A stretch of 64,000 nt of DNA from Aricia agestis (taxonomy: Eukaryota; Arthropoda; Insecta; Lepidoptera; Lycaenidae). The stretch lies in assembly GCF_905147365.1 (NCBI RefSeq), contig NC_056416.1:7646001-7710000 (forward strand), written 5' to 3'. The notes beneath the pieces were generated by a model. It searched no databases, was not told where the DNA came from, and worked only from the letters and a program-made list of their open reading frames with translations. Positions within the stretch are counted from its first letter, which is position 1, and the number at the start of each line of letters is the position of its first letter. The position numbers and the translations under genes are program-made. Positions 10,812 through 21,018 of the stretch are shown here, one piece after another.

Positions 10812-11740
10812 TTACGCATTTTCTGTAGTATTGCTTTTTGGTTGACATTCTTTATTGCTATTGACAACGAAACCTTTTCTACAAATTGGAACATCTGGAC
10901 TTGGACTCGTAGTAAGTGTTGTGTTTACTTTAGGATCTGAGAGAGTAGTCGGCGCAGGACTTGCACCCTCCATCACAAACCTCGTCGTTGTTGATGTAAC
11001 CGCTTCTGATTCGGACACAGTGCTATTCTCTTCTAACAATGTTGTGTTTTTCATATCGTATGCTGTGCCGTTTGTTTCCTCGTAAACTGTCGCGGCTACA
11101 GTCGTAGAATCGGATAAGTTCGCCAAATTTTCTGATATCAATGGTGTCGTTGAACCAGGCCTGGGAGTAGTTCGATTTTGAGGTTTTATGGTCAGCTGCG
11201 AGTAATCATAAGCGTAGTCATAATCCTGGAATACAATTATTCAGTTTTAATAATTCTAGCGATAATTGTAGGTAATTTTTCATGTTTGCCATTAAAAAAA
11301 TATTTTTTTGTTGACTCTACGTACGGTGTACCTAATCTGTACATTTAAATAACGGTGTATATAGTTTAGCCTGTAGGCTGTACTTAGTTATAAATACATT
11401 TAGATAGAAGCTAATAAATAATCTTGGAATAAAATTTACAGGATTAGGTTAGACAGATATATATAGCTAGGTTTACCAAAAGTACAGTTTGGTACTTTTT
11501 ATATTGAACTCTCGGCCAAGGATTTTTTGCGCTCATAAGTTCATAACATTAAACTTCTAATTAATGTGACATAAAAATGCTTACCACATACTCCTCCTTA
11601 TCGCCGGTTAAAACGGCAATAATTTGTACATCTTTGACATCAACTTGAACATTAAAATCGCCATTCTGCCGTTGATCAAAACTCAATGAATCCACATACG
11701 CGCAGAGTATGCTTGTAAAAATGTAAATGTTACGGTACAT
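10812..11740 (-). CDS. Small secreted Thr/Ser-rich protein, function unknown
   Basis: Two exons on the - strand: 11740-11585 (52 codons, phase 0; donor GTG|GTAAGC) and 11225-10812 (acceptor TTCCAG), giving about 189 aa. Residues 1-19 (MYRNIYIFTSILCAYVDSL) form a signal peptide. Then come an acidic stretch (DVKDVQIIAVLTGDKEEYV), a Tyr/Asp block (DYDYAYDY), a mucin-like Thr/Ser region with several N-x-T/S sites, and a last segment ICRKGFVVNSNKECQP with two cysteines. I do not recognise the family. The 3' end is ambiguous: the stop overlaps a perfect donor (GC|GTAAGT at 10816/10815), and a TTCTTCTAG acceptor lies 68 bp on. Splicing there would add only YNL before a TAG. Start chosen as the ATG with A at -3 directly before the signal peptide. 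Confidence 0.7.
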
Positions 11741-12063
11741 TTTGAACTTCGAATATTTTTTGCTAATATAATTAAATGCGTAGTCCGTACGAGTCCCACA
11801 AACCAGCACGACTGGCCGTGTTGTTCCAGACCCGCTTGTGATGCTTGTTTCCAACAGAACAACAGTTATTTCAAGTAACCGCGGAGGGTCGATAGCCTTT
11901 GCTATTGCACCGCGTCAAATCATTGCGTAAAGGTCGCGAATAAGCTTATAAGCTTGTAATGTACATAGTAGACACATACTATAACATACGGACTATAGTC
12001 GTATCATGCACATGGTAAAATTAATTTTAAAATTTTGTTATTTTATCGAATGTAAAGACTATT
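11741..12063. other. Upstream region of the secreted-protein gene
   Basis: Contains GCTTATAAGC at about 11943, a possible TATA-like site for the - strand gene some 200 bp from its ATG. No coding sequence. Confidence 0.35.
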
Positions 12064-12792
12064 GGGCGTCCACAAAATTAATTACGTGAGGTGCTTAAGG
12101 AGGAGAGGGGGTCACAAATCTCATCTAATCTTACGTTGGAGGGAGGGGAGGGTTTTGGCATCTCACGTATTATTTTTTCTGATTCTTATAAAACAAATGT
12201 TCTAGTTTGGTCCATTTCATCCCGATTTAATGTAAGTATGCTTGGGCGCTCCTTGGGCGTCCGATCAGGCGACGGCCGCGCCCGTCGGTCGTCCACTGTA
12301 CCGGTGGCACAGAATATAATATAATATTAGTACGGTAGTACCAACCGGTGGCTAGATGTCGTGGAGTTGGACCTCAAGTCACAGAGTGGCAAGAAACTGC
12401 GCAACACTGCGACTGGTGGCGCAAATTTGTGTCGGAGCCCGGAGGCCAAGAACCACTTTGGGTCGCTGAGCTGAGCCATCGTAGTAAGTATGTAGGTATG
12501 CTTATGATTTAATCGTAAGCGTAATCGTAATACGATCAAGATCATTCAATAATTCGTTCGAAAGAAAATAATTTCGTTCATACTTTAACGTTATACATCT
12601 ACTGACTACTTTAAATACTGACTGTCAACCAATCCAACGCGTTTTTCCATTAGAAACCTACATTTTGAAAAATCTCACGTGAGAATAAGGGTGGGGGAGG
12701 GGGTTGAATAAAATTTCACGAAATCTCACCAGGGGAGAGGGAGCGTCAGAAAATGTTAGAAAAAACACCTCACGTAATTTGTGGACGCCCCC
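12064..12792. mobile_element. TIR element with GGGCGTCCACAAA termini
   Basis: Left end GGGCGTCCACAAAATTAATT then ACGTGAGGTG; right end CACCTCACGTAATTTGTGG then ACGCCC. The ends are inverted repeats of about 28 bp with a 4-bp gap. The middle holds unrelated sequence, including a LINE-like 3' end. No transposase. Confidence 0.7.
12340..12520 (+). pseudogene. Possible LINE 3'-end remnant
   Basis: A frame on the + strand reads VTEWQETAQHCDWWRKFVSE, which resembles the W..TA.DR..WR..V signature at the end of several LINE ORF2 proteins. It is short, flanked by no identifiable tail, and embedded in the TIR element. Confidence 0.4.
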
Positions 12793-13130
12793 TAACGTAG
12801 GAAAATAACAATTCTTTATATGTTTACTACCTATAAAGTAGGTAGGTAAAGAGGTTCGATTTTGGCACTTGGCAGCTGGCACCCACGCACACCCTTAAAA
12901 TAATAATTAATAATATTATACAAATGAAGTAAATTATATCTCGTGGAACCGTACTGTATATACATTATGTACAAACTGAAACATATCGTATTCAAAGAAA
13001 CTAAATTATAAATGTGACTTTTCCGGGGCGCGGGGCCCTGAACCCATCAAATCGATTTAGCAGTTTGGAACAATTTGACAACCATCAAACTCCGCGTAAT
13101 GTGACGGCTGTGGGATAAACTAATCCAGGT
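12793..13130. other. Unassigned stretch
   Basis: AT-rich with a short GC-rich patch at 13020-13045. Nothing recognised. Confidence 0.4.
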
Positions 13131-13330
13131 GCCTTACTCCCGAAACTGATATCGATTTAGATTTTCGATTTCAACGGTTTTTATCTAAAATATGTCTAAA
13201 AAATTTCAAAAACCGTTGAAATCGAAAATCGAAATCGATATCAGTTTCGGGAGTAAGGCCCCTGGTGCCTTACTCCCGAAACTGATATTGATTTTGATTT
13301 TATATTTCAACGGTTTTTGACACTTTAGAC
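13131..13330. repeat. Foldback element with a third, direct copy
   Basis: GCCTTACTCCCGAAACTGAT at 13131 pairs with ATCAGTTTCGGGAGTAAGGC ending at 13259, with arms of about 55 bp. A third, diverged copy of the arm follows directly at 13266-13320. Confidence 0.8.
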
Positions 13331-13349
13331 ATGCTTTAGGAAGGTATTA

Positions 13350-14226
13350 CATTATCATTTATATTGGATCATTTCTATGATCATATATAGGATCCAATTT
13401 AATGAATTAAATGATCATTTGATCATATCTGCTTATTACATTATCATATTTCATTGATCCTATTTTACGTCATATGTGGTTTCAATAGCCAATGGAGAGC
13501 GCTAACGCTGACAGGTATTGACGTCAAGGTTACTAGATCTCAGAGAATTCCATTTGTCAAAAAACATCGTCATTATTAATATGGCTTGTTTTTTGTTATT
13601 TCAGCAAGATTTTATTTTTTATGAAATAAGGGGGCAAACGAGCAAACGGGTCACCCGATGGAAAGTAACTTCCGTCGCCCATGGACACTCGCAGCATCAG
13701 AAGAGCTGCAAGTGCGTTGCCGGCCTTTTAAGAGGGCATAGGGGATTTATATAGTAGGGTAATAGGGGAGGGATGGGAAGGGAAGGGAATAGTTGAGGGT
13801 AGGGAAGGGAATAGGGTAGGGGTTAGGGGATTGGGCCTCCGGTAAACTCACTCACTCGGCGAAACACAGCGCAAGCGCTGTTTCACGCCGGTTTTCTGTG
13901 AGAACGTGGTATTTATCCTGTCGAGCCGGCCCATTCGTGCCGAAGCATGGCTCTCCCACGTATAAATCGAAGTATACAATTAGAAAAATAATTACATTAC
14001 TTACATTATTTGAAACATATTAACGAACAAGAAATTAAAAACTCTTTTTTATATTAAATAACTGGCAACACCTATTTTTATGACCGTATTGGATCCAATC
14101 TCTCAGCAAATGTCAAAAATCTATGATCAAGGAAGAAATGAATCATATGTCTATATTACATTATCCAATATAATTGATTCAATGATCTCGGATCCAATAT
14201 ACATATATGATAATCTAATATCCCCT
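13350..14226. mobile_element. Non-autonomous TIR-like element, copy 2
   Basis: Paralogue of 10013-10668. It lacks the Helitron found in copy 1 but carries a LINE-derived short element at 13610-13960 directly after TTTCAGCAAGAT. Confidence 0.7.
13610..13960 (-). mobile_element. Short non-autonomous LINE derivative
   Basis: Same head (CGTGGGAGAGCC) and same A-tailed end (reverse of ATAAGGGGGCAAACGAGC) as 7534-7845, with an expanded pyrimidine-rich middle. The unfilled site is in copy 1 at about 10271. Confidence 0.85.
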
Positions 14227-14403
14227 TTACTGCCGATCCACACTCGCGCGCGACAACGCGCCGCGGATCGCGCATTCTGCCAAATTTACTGATCCACACT
14301 CGCAAAGTTCGCGACATGTTCGCAATGTTGCCACTTTTTAATTTCTTCACTTTCTTGACCTTTTGCGCCCTTGAGCCAAATTTATCTTACTTTATATTAT
14401 AAA

Positions 14404-15355
14404 CTAGATGTCCCACGCGGCTTCACTCGTGTAAATTATTAGGAATTTTACGGAAATCGTACATTTTTTCGCAACAAAATAGCTTATCTCTCTTCACGTA
14501 GTCTACTCTATATTTGTGCCAAATAATATACAAAATTGCTTTAGTAGTTCGTGAGATAAACCCTTGCTAATAATTTTCCGTTTTAACCACATTTCCTCTG
14601 TTTCTTCGGTCCTATTAGTTTGCGTGATAAAATAGCCTATAGCATTCTTTGATAAATGAGCTATCTAACACTAAAATATTTTTTATCGGACCAATAGTTC
14701 CTATGATTAACGTGTTCAATCAAACAAATAAATATTTAATAAATCGCTTGACAAAATTGAATCTTGATCTAAATGACTATGAAAAGTACCAATGGGTCAT
14801 AATAGGCTCATAATCATGGGATGCATATAACTTTATAAGGTATAATATGGTAGTGATGATGAATGTAATTTGCATAGTAGCATATGCTTTCCGTTCTTAA
14901 AGCAATGCAAAGGAGTTCTCTCAGCACCTTCCCAATCTAATCATGATATACCTTGGTGCAAAATCTTACTTGTTGATTGCATATGCTTAGACTACTTCCC
15001 ACGAAACCGAAGTCACCACATGTTTCCATATAAATTTTAAGGAGTTCCCTCGATTAGTCATGGCTCCCAGCATCAGATCACCACTTTTGTGAGTATAGTA
15101 CCAAATTGAAATGACACTCTGTACGCCAAAAGAAAAATTTTGAAAATCGGTTCACAAACGGCGGAGTAATCGTTGAATATAAAAAACGAACATAACACCT
15201 CCCCCATTTTGAATGTCAGTTAAAATTGTAGCCTATGTGTTATTCTGATGTGCTATATTATTGTAAAGTTTCATTAAGATACATTCAGTAGTTTTTGCGT
15301 GAAAGAGTAACAAACATCCATACATCCAAACAAACTTTCGCTTTTATAATATTAT
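14404..15355 (-). mobile_element. Helitron-like element
   Basis: On the - strand it ends ...CGTGGGACATCTAG|T at 14404 and starts near 15355 with TAATAATATTATAAAAGCG. The interior has the family phrases GTGATAAACCC and CGGTTCACAAACGGCGG in reverse. No replicase. Confidence 0.6.
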
Positions 15356-15363
15356 TAAGTAAA

Positions 15364-15394
15364 TCCATACTAATATTATAAATGCGAAAGTATC

Positions 15395-15429
<35 letters not shown>

Positions 15430-16812
15430 CGCTTTCACGCCAAAACTACTGAACCGATTGCAATGAAATTTTGTACACAGTTATTCTAGAGTCTGAGAAA
15501 GGACATAGGCTACATTTTGATGTGGGAAAATATCTTATTTCCATGAAAATATCGATGAAAATTTATTCGCATTGCGCGTGGCCAGCGCTCATCCCGGGGG
15601 TCCTGGGTTCGAGTCCCGCAGGCGGAACAAAAAGTTTTCAATGTTCCTGGGTCTTGGATGTGTATTATGTGTATTAACCAGGGGCTAGAGAAATGAAAAA
15701 AAAGTACGTGTAATATCTATAGCTGTCTCCCTTACCTCAAGCCTATACCGCAGAACGCGATAGAGACAACTGCAGAAAATCCAGAAAATCAACGATTCGT
15801 TGTCCCCTGATTCCTTCTCCAAAACTTAACCGATTTAAGTACTTTTTTCATTAAAGATTAAAAAAAGGCTTGAGCTATGTTCCTATGTTTTGCTTTTTTT
15901 GTATAATCTAGCCAAATCTGTTTTCTGGACGTTTGAACACAGCGGAAAATCTGGCCATTTTTTTGGGTTTTTGAACGTTCATATCTTATTTAATAATTAA
16001 ATTATGAAAAAAAAGAAAACATAGGGACATTGTATTAGTGGCCGTAGATATTCAGGAAAAAAATTATAACTCTACTAGCATTATCCAGGGAGGAAACAGG
16101 GGACAGCGTTTGTATGGAAAAAAGGGCGGTGTGGAATCCTCTTAAAATAATATTTCAAAAATCTTAAATATATTTTATGTATAATATTATAAAAAATCCA
16201 GAAATATATCGATGCAATGAACATTTTAGTTCTAATACGATTCAACAAATGGCGTTTTATTTTTTACTTCATTGTAACAGAACTAATCATACTTATTAGT
16301 TATTTAGTTTTTGTTTATAGTTTTTAATACGTTAGAATATTATCACTTGGTATAATAATAATCAATCTATCTTATCTTATTCAATTCCTACTGCATTTCT
16401 AATATACGGTATGTGACAAGTTGACAGCAGAAGGCGTTCGAAAATAAAGGAGTTCGAGTGTACCGTGTTGGCCTATATTCCATCCAGAAAATATAATATT
16501 ATCAATGCAATCAACATTTTAATTCTAATATATGAAAACAGATGGCGTTTTATTTTTTATTTCATTATTGTAACAGCCCCCGTAGACAAGTGGCAAAACG
16601 CTTACGCTAACGCTAACGCTTGCGCTACAAAATGTATGGAATTGACATTAGTATTCGCTAGCGAAGCGATGACTTATGTCAAATCGTATACATTTTGTAG
16701 CGCTAGCGTTAGCGTTAGCGTTAGCGTTAGCGTTAGCGTAAGCGCTTTGCCACTTGTCTACAGGCCCAGAACTAATCATACCTACTTTATAATATATTGT
16801 TTTTATTCATAA
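15364..16812 (+). mobile_element. Helitron/SINE composite, copy A
   Basis: Starts A|TCCATACTAATATTATAAAT with (GTCT)n. At about 15565-15660 it contains a tRNA-like B box (GGGTTCGAGTCCCGC) followed by the SINE-type tail GGAACAAAAAGTTTTCAATG. It then shares AGAAATATATCGATGCAATG and GGCCTATATTCCATCCAG with copy B (24595-26797). Relative to B it has an extra block at about 15663-16140 and a hexamer hairpin at 16577-16766, and it lacks the 1.2-kb hAT present in B. Confidence 0.75.
16577..16766. mobile_element. 190-bp foldback with (GCTAAC)n arms
   Basis: Arms GTAGACAAGTGGCAAAACGC and its near-perfect reverse complement each contain runs of the hexamer GCTAAC/GTTAGC. The flanking CAG at 16574-16576 and 16767-16769 is a 3-bp TSD. 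Copy B (about 26567) and the related copy at about 25016 are unfilled (TAACAG directly joined to AACTAATC, with a minor variant at 25016). Confidence 0.85.
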
Positions 16813-17047
16813 CTAGCTGTTGCTCGCGACTTCGTCCGCGTGGACTTTAGTTTATAGCGTGCGGTGTCAACACAATTTGTGTCAAATTTAAAAACTTTTT
16901 AAAACCCTGGTAAGTGGTACCCCTCTTAGGGCCGCGTTACACCGGAATGGCAGCGCTGAAAGTGCTCGCCTCGCCGCTGCCATTTCGGTGTAGCGCGGCC
17001 CTTAATTAATCAAAATACCCACAACCAGCTGTGCAGTGTGCACATAA
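16813..17047 (-). mobile_element. Helitron 3' tail (reversed) holding a 73-bp foldback
   Basis: The reverse of ...CGCGGACGAAGTCGCGAGCAACAGCTAG. A 73-bp foldback at 16929-17001 (GGGCCGCGTTACACCG ... CGGTGTAGCGCGGCCC) is flanked by TTA on both sides. Tails such as 17619-17640 (GATTTAAGGGGTACC) show the unfilled site. Confidence 0.8.
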
Positions 17048-17732
17048 TCTATACTAATCTAATAAATGTGAAAGTATCTCCGTCTGTCTGTCTGTCTGTC
17101 AGTCTCGCTTTCACGCCAAACGCCAAAACTACCAAACCGATTGTAATGAAATTTTGTATACAGATGGTCTAAAGCCTGAGAAAGGACATAGGCTACTTTT
17201 ATACTGGAAAAAAGTGTTGTAAGGGGGTGAAAATGCATAAATTTGTTCAAATTAAGTTAGTTCCAAAGATTCAAAATAGATGGCGCCGTGCGCCATCTCG
17301 CTGACGCTTGCTCAAAAGTCTTTCTATAAGACGTGGTGTCATCTTACATTTAAGTTTAGATTTTTTTCGATTGTTATATCTATTCTACGGTATTAAATAA
17401 CTCAGTACTTTATCTGTGCAGTGACGTAACCTTAAACCTATCAATGATAAATAGTTTATGGCTAAGGCTGCGTTTCCACTGAAAGCTCCGCTCCGCTTCA
17501 GTGGAAACGCAGCCTAAAGTTGTGTAATTGGGGACCTAAATAAGCTTTAAAATTTGGCATAAATATAAAGTTTAATATAAAAAAAAGAAATACTTATTGT
17601 GTGCATACTGCACGGCTGTATTGATTTAAGGGGTACCAGGGTTTTTTTTATAAAAGCTTTTGACACCAATTTTGTTGACATCGCGCGCTATAAACTGAAG
17701 TCCACGCGGACGAAGTCGCGGGCAACAGCTAG
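17048..17732 (+). mobile_element. Non-autonomous Helitron
   Basis: A|TCTATACTAATC ... GGGCAACAGCTAG|T, with a (GTCT)n tract at 17082-17101. The body is shared with 26797-27552 and 44894-45545. It contains a 49-bp foldback at 17466-17514 with TAA TSDs that those copies lack. Confidence 0.88.
17466..17514. mobile_element. 49-bp foldback with TAA target duplication
   Basis: GGCTGCGTTTCCACTGAA ... TTCAGTGGAAACGCAGCC, flanked by TAA at 17463-17465 and 17515-17517. Helitron copies at about 27340, 45340 and 45600 show the uninterrupted sequence TATGGGTAAAGTT. Confidence 0.85.
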
Positions 17733-17829
17733 TAAAGTATAAAGTAATAAAGTATAAAGTAGGATTAATTATATTCTGTTCACTAAACAATGCTGGCATG
17801 TCTTGTATGGCAAAAGCCTTTAATAAAAT

Positions 17830-18160
17830 AAAGATTTAAAAAAAATCTCTTTGTCGCGGGACAGAAAACCGACAACAATCGGGGAACGGGCCGCGAAGTG
17901 CGAAACAATATGCGAATCGGATCTCTCACTCATGTTTCGCAGGAATTTCGTGGCGCCGCGGCGTCGAGCACGGTTCGCGCCCGAGTGTGGATGCGGTCGG
18001 GGAACCAGCCGCGAAGTGAGAAAAATATGCGAACCGGATCCACGTAGTATCCCTAAGTAGTCTGTGGGATCCACGCTCACGTTTCGCGGAAATTCCGCGG
18101 CGTCGCGCGCGGTTCACGTGCGAGTGGGGATGGGACCCCACTCCTCTCCACTCTAAAATA
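17830..18160. repeat. CpG-rich diverged tandem repeat
   Basis: Two diverged units of about 120 bp share CCGCGAAGTG.GA, ATATGCGAA(T/C)CGGATC, TTTCGC.GGAA.TTC and GGTTC.CG..CGAGTG. Frames are open on both strands because of composition, but no protein is recognisable. CCACTCGCGCGCG-type sequence at 14235-14300 may be related. Confidence 0.55.
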
Positions 18161-18609
18161 GCGCACGATCGTGCTGAGGATCGGTTTGTAACTAATTCAA
18201 CCTAAATGGACTTTGCTATTCCTGATAGTTATGATAGCGCACGATCGGGCTGCGGCTCAATTTGGATCTAATCAGCATCTATCTAAGAAACATCGAAACA
18301 TCAATCTTGAAAAACGACTTTATATTAATATTTTGTAGACATTTTACGATTTTTTTTTTCTCCCGTCATATTTTAATTGACACTGGCCTGTGGCCATGGT
18401 TAAAAAGCCGAGCGCCATATTAAGAATCAAAAATGTCAATGTCAATTTTACATGATTTACGTCAACCGTCAAATGACGTTATTTGCCAAACAAAAACCGA
18501 AATATTTACAAATAGTGCAACAAAAAAAAGGACATTTCCCTGAGAAATTAACTAGCTACGTGTTTTTACTTAAAACGTAAAAATTTGATTGTGTGTAGTT
18601 ATTTAAGGC

Positions 18610-20365
18610 ATGATAAAGTTTTGGAAAAGTGCAGGTAAACAACTTATCAAAGTAAGAAATTTATCACAACAGTCTACATTGTATTAACGGAAACCTTTTT
18701 ATTGTTTTATTTTTTAGCAAAAGGGAAATCTGGGTGTCCTGTTCGACCACCTGAGTCGCAGTCGCTAAATAATCCGGGATATCAACTCTTGTCTGCTGAT
18801 CCAAGTGCTGAAGAAGGTAACAATAATTATTCTTATTTAACTAATAAAATAAGTATCAACTTTAATATTATGCAAAATAGCATAACAGCTTTGTATTTTT
18901 AACATCAAAATTTATTAAAACGTAAAATGTTTTAGGGGACGATAATATATTTGAGAAGAAATCTCAACTGTCTCTAACATTACAAGATATTTTGTATGAA
19001 AGAAAATGTATAAAACATTTTATATCGTTTATGGAAAGTATAGACAAGGGACTACTTATAAACTGTTGGTTGGAACTAGACGAGTACCGGTTACAGTTGC
19101 AAAGCGTACCAGATGATACCAATAAAAGTTGTCATAGTAAAATGAATCATTCTAAAAGTTTTGATTATAATTCAATAAAATCAGCAACAGATGCAGAAAA
19201 TATCCTTATGTCACAAATGAACAGCTGGATGTCAAGCTCCAACAGTTTGAACCTGAGTAAGCTTGAATCTAAATCTGAGGTACATAAAAATGAATCATCA
19301 AATGTTACAGATCAAGCTATAAATTTGTTTAAGAAGTATATAGCTTTGGAAGCTCCACATAAGCTTAATTTAACAGATGAAGTAAGGAAAGTTGTGATAT
19401 CTAACATTTGCAATCCAGATGGAAAAATTAAGGAAGATTGTTTTAAGCCAGTGCAAGATACTTTACTGTGTGAAATAACAAAATGTTTTAGTGACTTTCA
19501 AAGTAGCCCCCAGTTTATAAAATCGCAAATAGATATACTAACTAGCAGTAGGATAAATCTTAAAGATATTTTATATAATGAAACTATACTATTTTATTTT
19601 ACAGAGTATTTGGAACAGGAATCTTGTAGTGTGCTTCTAGAGTTTTTAATTTCTGTTTCTCATTTTAAAGACAATCTAGCAAGTGGTAAAAATGCAACAG
19701 TAGAAGAGACTCAAAGTGATGCAATTGTTCTTTACGATAAATATTTCTCTCTACAAGCTACCAGTCCAATTGGGTTCCCAACTGAAATTCGATTGAAAGT
19801 AGAAAGTGACATTTGTAGTGAATTGGGCCCTGCAGGCACATGTTTTGATATCCCTTATAGAATCGTATTTAGGACTCTCACTAGCTATGTTAAAATATTT
19901 TTAGAATCAGAAATATACTACAATTATCTTTCGGAGATGATCAAGTCTGTAGATCAGATGACTTCTCAAAGCAAAGCACATTCCGACTGCAGCAGCGAGC
20001 TGAGTGTTAGCACACAAAATACTCTGTTGGCAATGGGGGATGTCTATTTAAGAAAAAAACGTAATCATTCTGTACCTGATATGACAATTGACTCTCACCA
20101 ACTCTACAATGCAGATGCTTTATGGCAACGAAAGAAACACGATGGTTTAACTTTAGGAAGGATAAATAGTTTAGGAAGGTTCGAGTCTAAATTTGAGCCT
20201 GACCCTGATAAAAAAAATAAATCTGTTTTGAGAAAAATGGTCAGCAAATTTGTTCCTGCGAACTCTTCTGATGTCAAAGAGGAAATGGCGTGGCAGATAG
20301 CCCACATGATAGTCAAAGATGTAACAGATCTAACTATGGCACCACCGGAAAATTATCAAGAGTAA
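18610..20365 (+). CDS. A-kinase anchor protein 10 (D-AKAP2)
   Basis: Three exons: 18610-18634, 18718-18816 and 18936-20365; all join in phase 1 with GT/AG borders, giving 517 aa. The first exon is only MIKFWKSA. Residues about 55-240 form a first RGS domain interrupted by a Ser-rich insert (LSLTLQDIL ... CIKHFISFME ... FKKYIALEAPHKL). Residues about 248-378 form a second (INLKDILYNETILFYFTEYL ... LYDKYFSLQA). Residues about 489-509 (EEMAWQIAHMIVKDVTDLTM) form an amphipathic helix of the PKA regulatory-subunit-binding type. This order matches AKAP10, which tethers PKA and binds Rab4/Rab11 on endosomes and mitochondria. It is shorter than the human protein (662 aa), mainly at the N-terminus. 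AATAAA lies about 85 nt past the stop. Insect orthologues are sometimes called pkaap. Confidence 0.92.
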
Positions 20366-20483
20366 TGTGATATAAATTGTTTATAAAATAATTTTGTATA
20401 TAACCAATATATTAAAATATTATGTTCAATGTTGTAAAATACTAATAATAAATTATACATAAATGTTCAAAAGTTTTAATAAT

Positions 20484-20839
20484 AATACTCCCCACACCGG
20501 TTTCGGTGACGGTGGCCGGTTTCATTGAAACCAGACCAGGTACGCAGGAGTAATTTTATAATGCCCAAGTGTGTGCGCAGTACACAAGAGCACTCTCTAT
20601 TCCTTTACTCTCATAACCCAGTGGGACGGAAGACCGACACGACTGGCGAGAGATCAGGCGCAGGACCGACTTTTTACATGCCCATCCGACGCATGGATCA
20701 TCTTACTTGTCAGACAATCAGGTGATCAGCCTGCATTGTCCTAACCAAACTTGGAAATAACATGTTTCCAACGCGGGATTCGAACCCACGACCTCCGGAG
20801 TCGAGAGCGACGCTCTAACCACTAGACCACGGAGGCGTT
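20484..20839 (-). mobile_element. tRNA-derived SINE with 11-bp target duplication
   Basis: The 5' end (at 20837 on the - strand) has an A box (TGGTCTAGTGGTTA) and a B box (GGGTTCGAATCCCGC). A 280-bp non-tRNA body follows. GTTTTAATAAT flanks it at 20473-20483 and 20840-20850. Acceptor halves do not pair, so this is a SINE and not a functional tRNA gene. It sits 118 bp past the AKAP10 stop. Confidence 0.9.
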
Positions 20840-20850
20840 GTTTTAATAAT

Positions 20851-21018
20851 TAATAATAAATAAAAGTTTTAATAATAAATAATTTTATAACAAGTACCAA
20901 ATATAATACTAATTACTAAATATTAATAAGGTTGGATTTATATACGTTGTGTCCGCGCGATCGCTCGGTTTGGCCGCTACACCGCACGCAGGTCACAACT
21001 CACAAGCAAATGAAAAAG
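20851..21018. other. Unassigned AT-rich stretch
   Basis: Between the SINE and the inverted-repeat element; nothing recognised. Confidence 0.4.

Noticed and set aside
15398..15427. CRISPR-like or satellite arrays of GTCT
   Set aside because: The GTCT runs are simple microsatellites inside Helitrons in an animal genome; no spacers.
15565..15660. tRNA-like B box in the Helitron composites (also about 24800 and 37000)
   Set aside because: Only the T-arm region is present, repeated in three copies with a SINE-type tail; no A-box partner and no cloverleaf.
16690..16745. Possible telomere-type repeat (GTTAGC)n
   Set aside because: Insect telomeres use TTAGG; the hexamer is confined to the arms of a small inverted-repeat element with empty sites.
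16465..16812. 115-codon open frame with a Ser-Val repeat
   Set aside because: It is the translation of the GTTAGC hexamer array inside a mobile foldback, with no start context or homology.
17851..18141. Overlapping open frames on both strands
   Set aside because: High CpG content keeps all frames open; the region is a diverged tandem repeat.
20772..20837. tRNA gene (A and B boxes present, - strand)
   Set aside because: Acceptor-stem halves do not pair, no sound anticodon stem forms, and the sequence is the 5' end of a 356-bp unit with an 11-bp TSD: a SINE.
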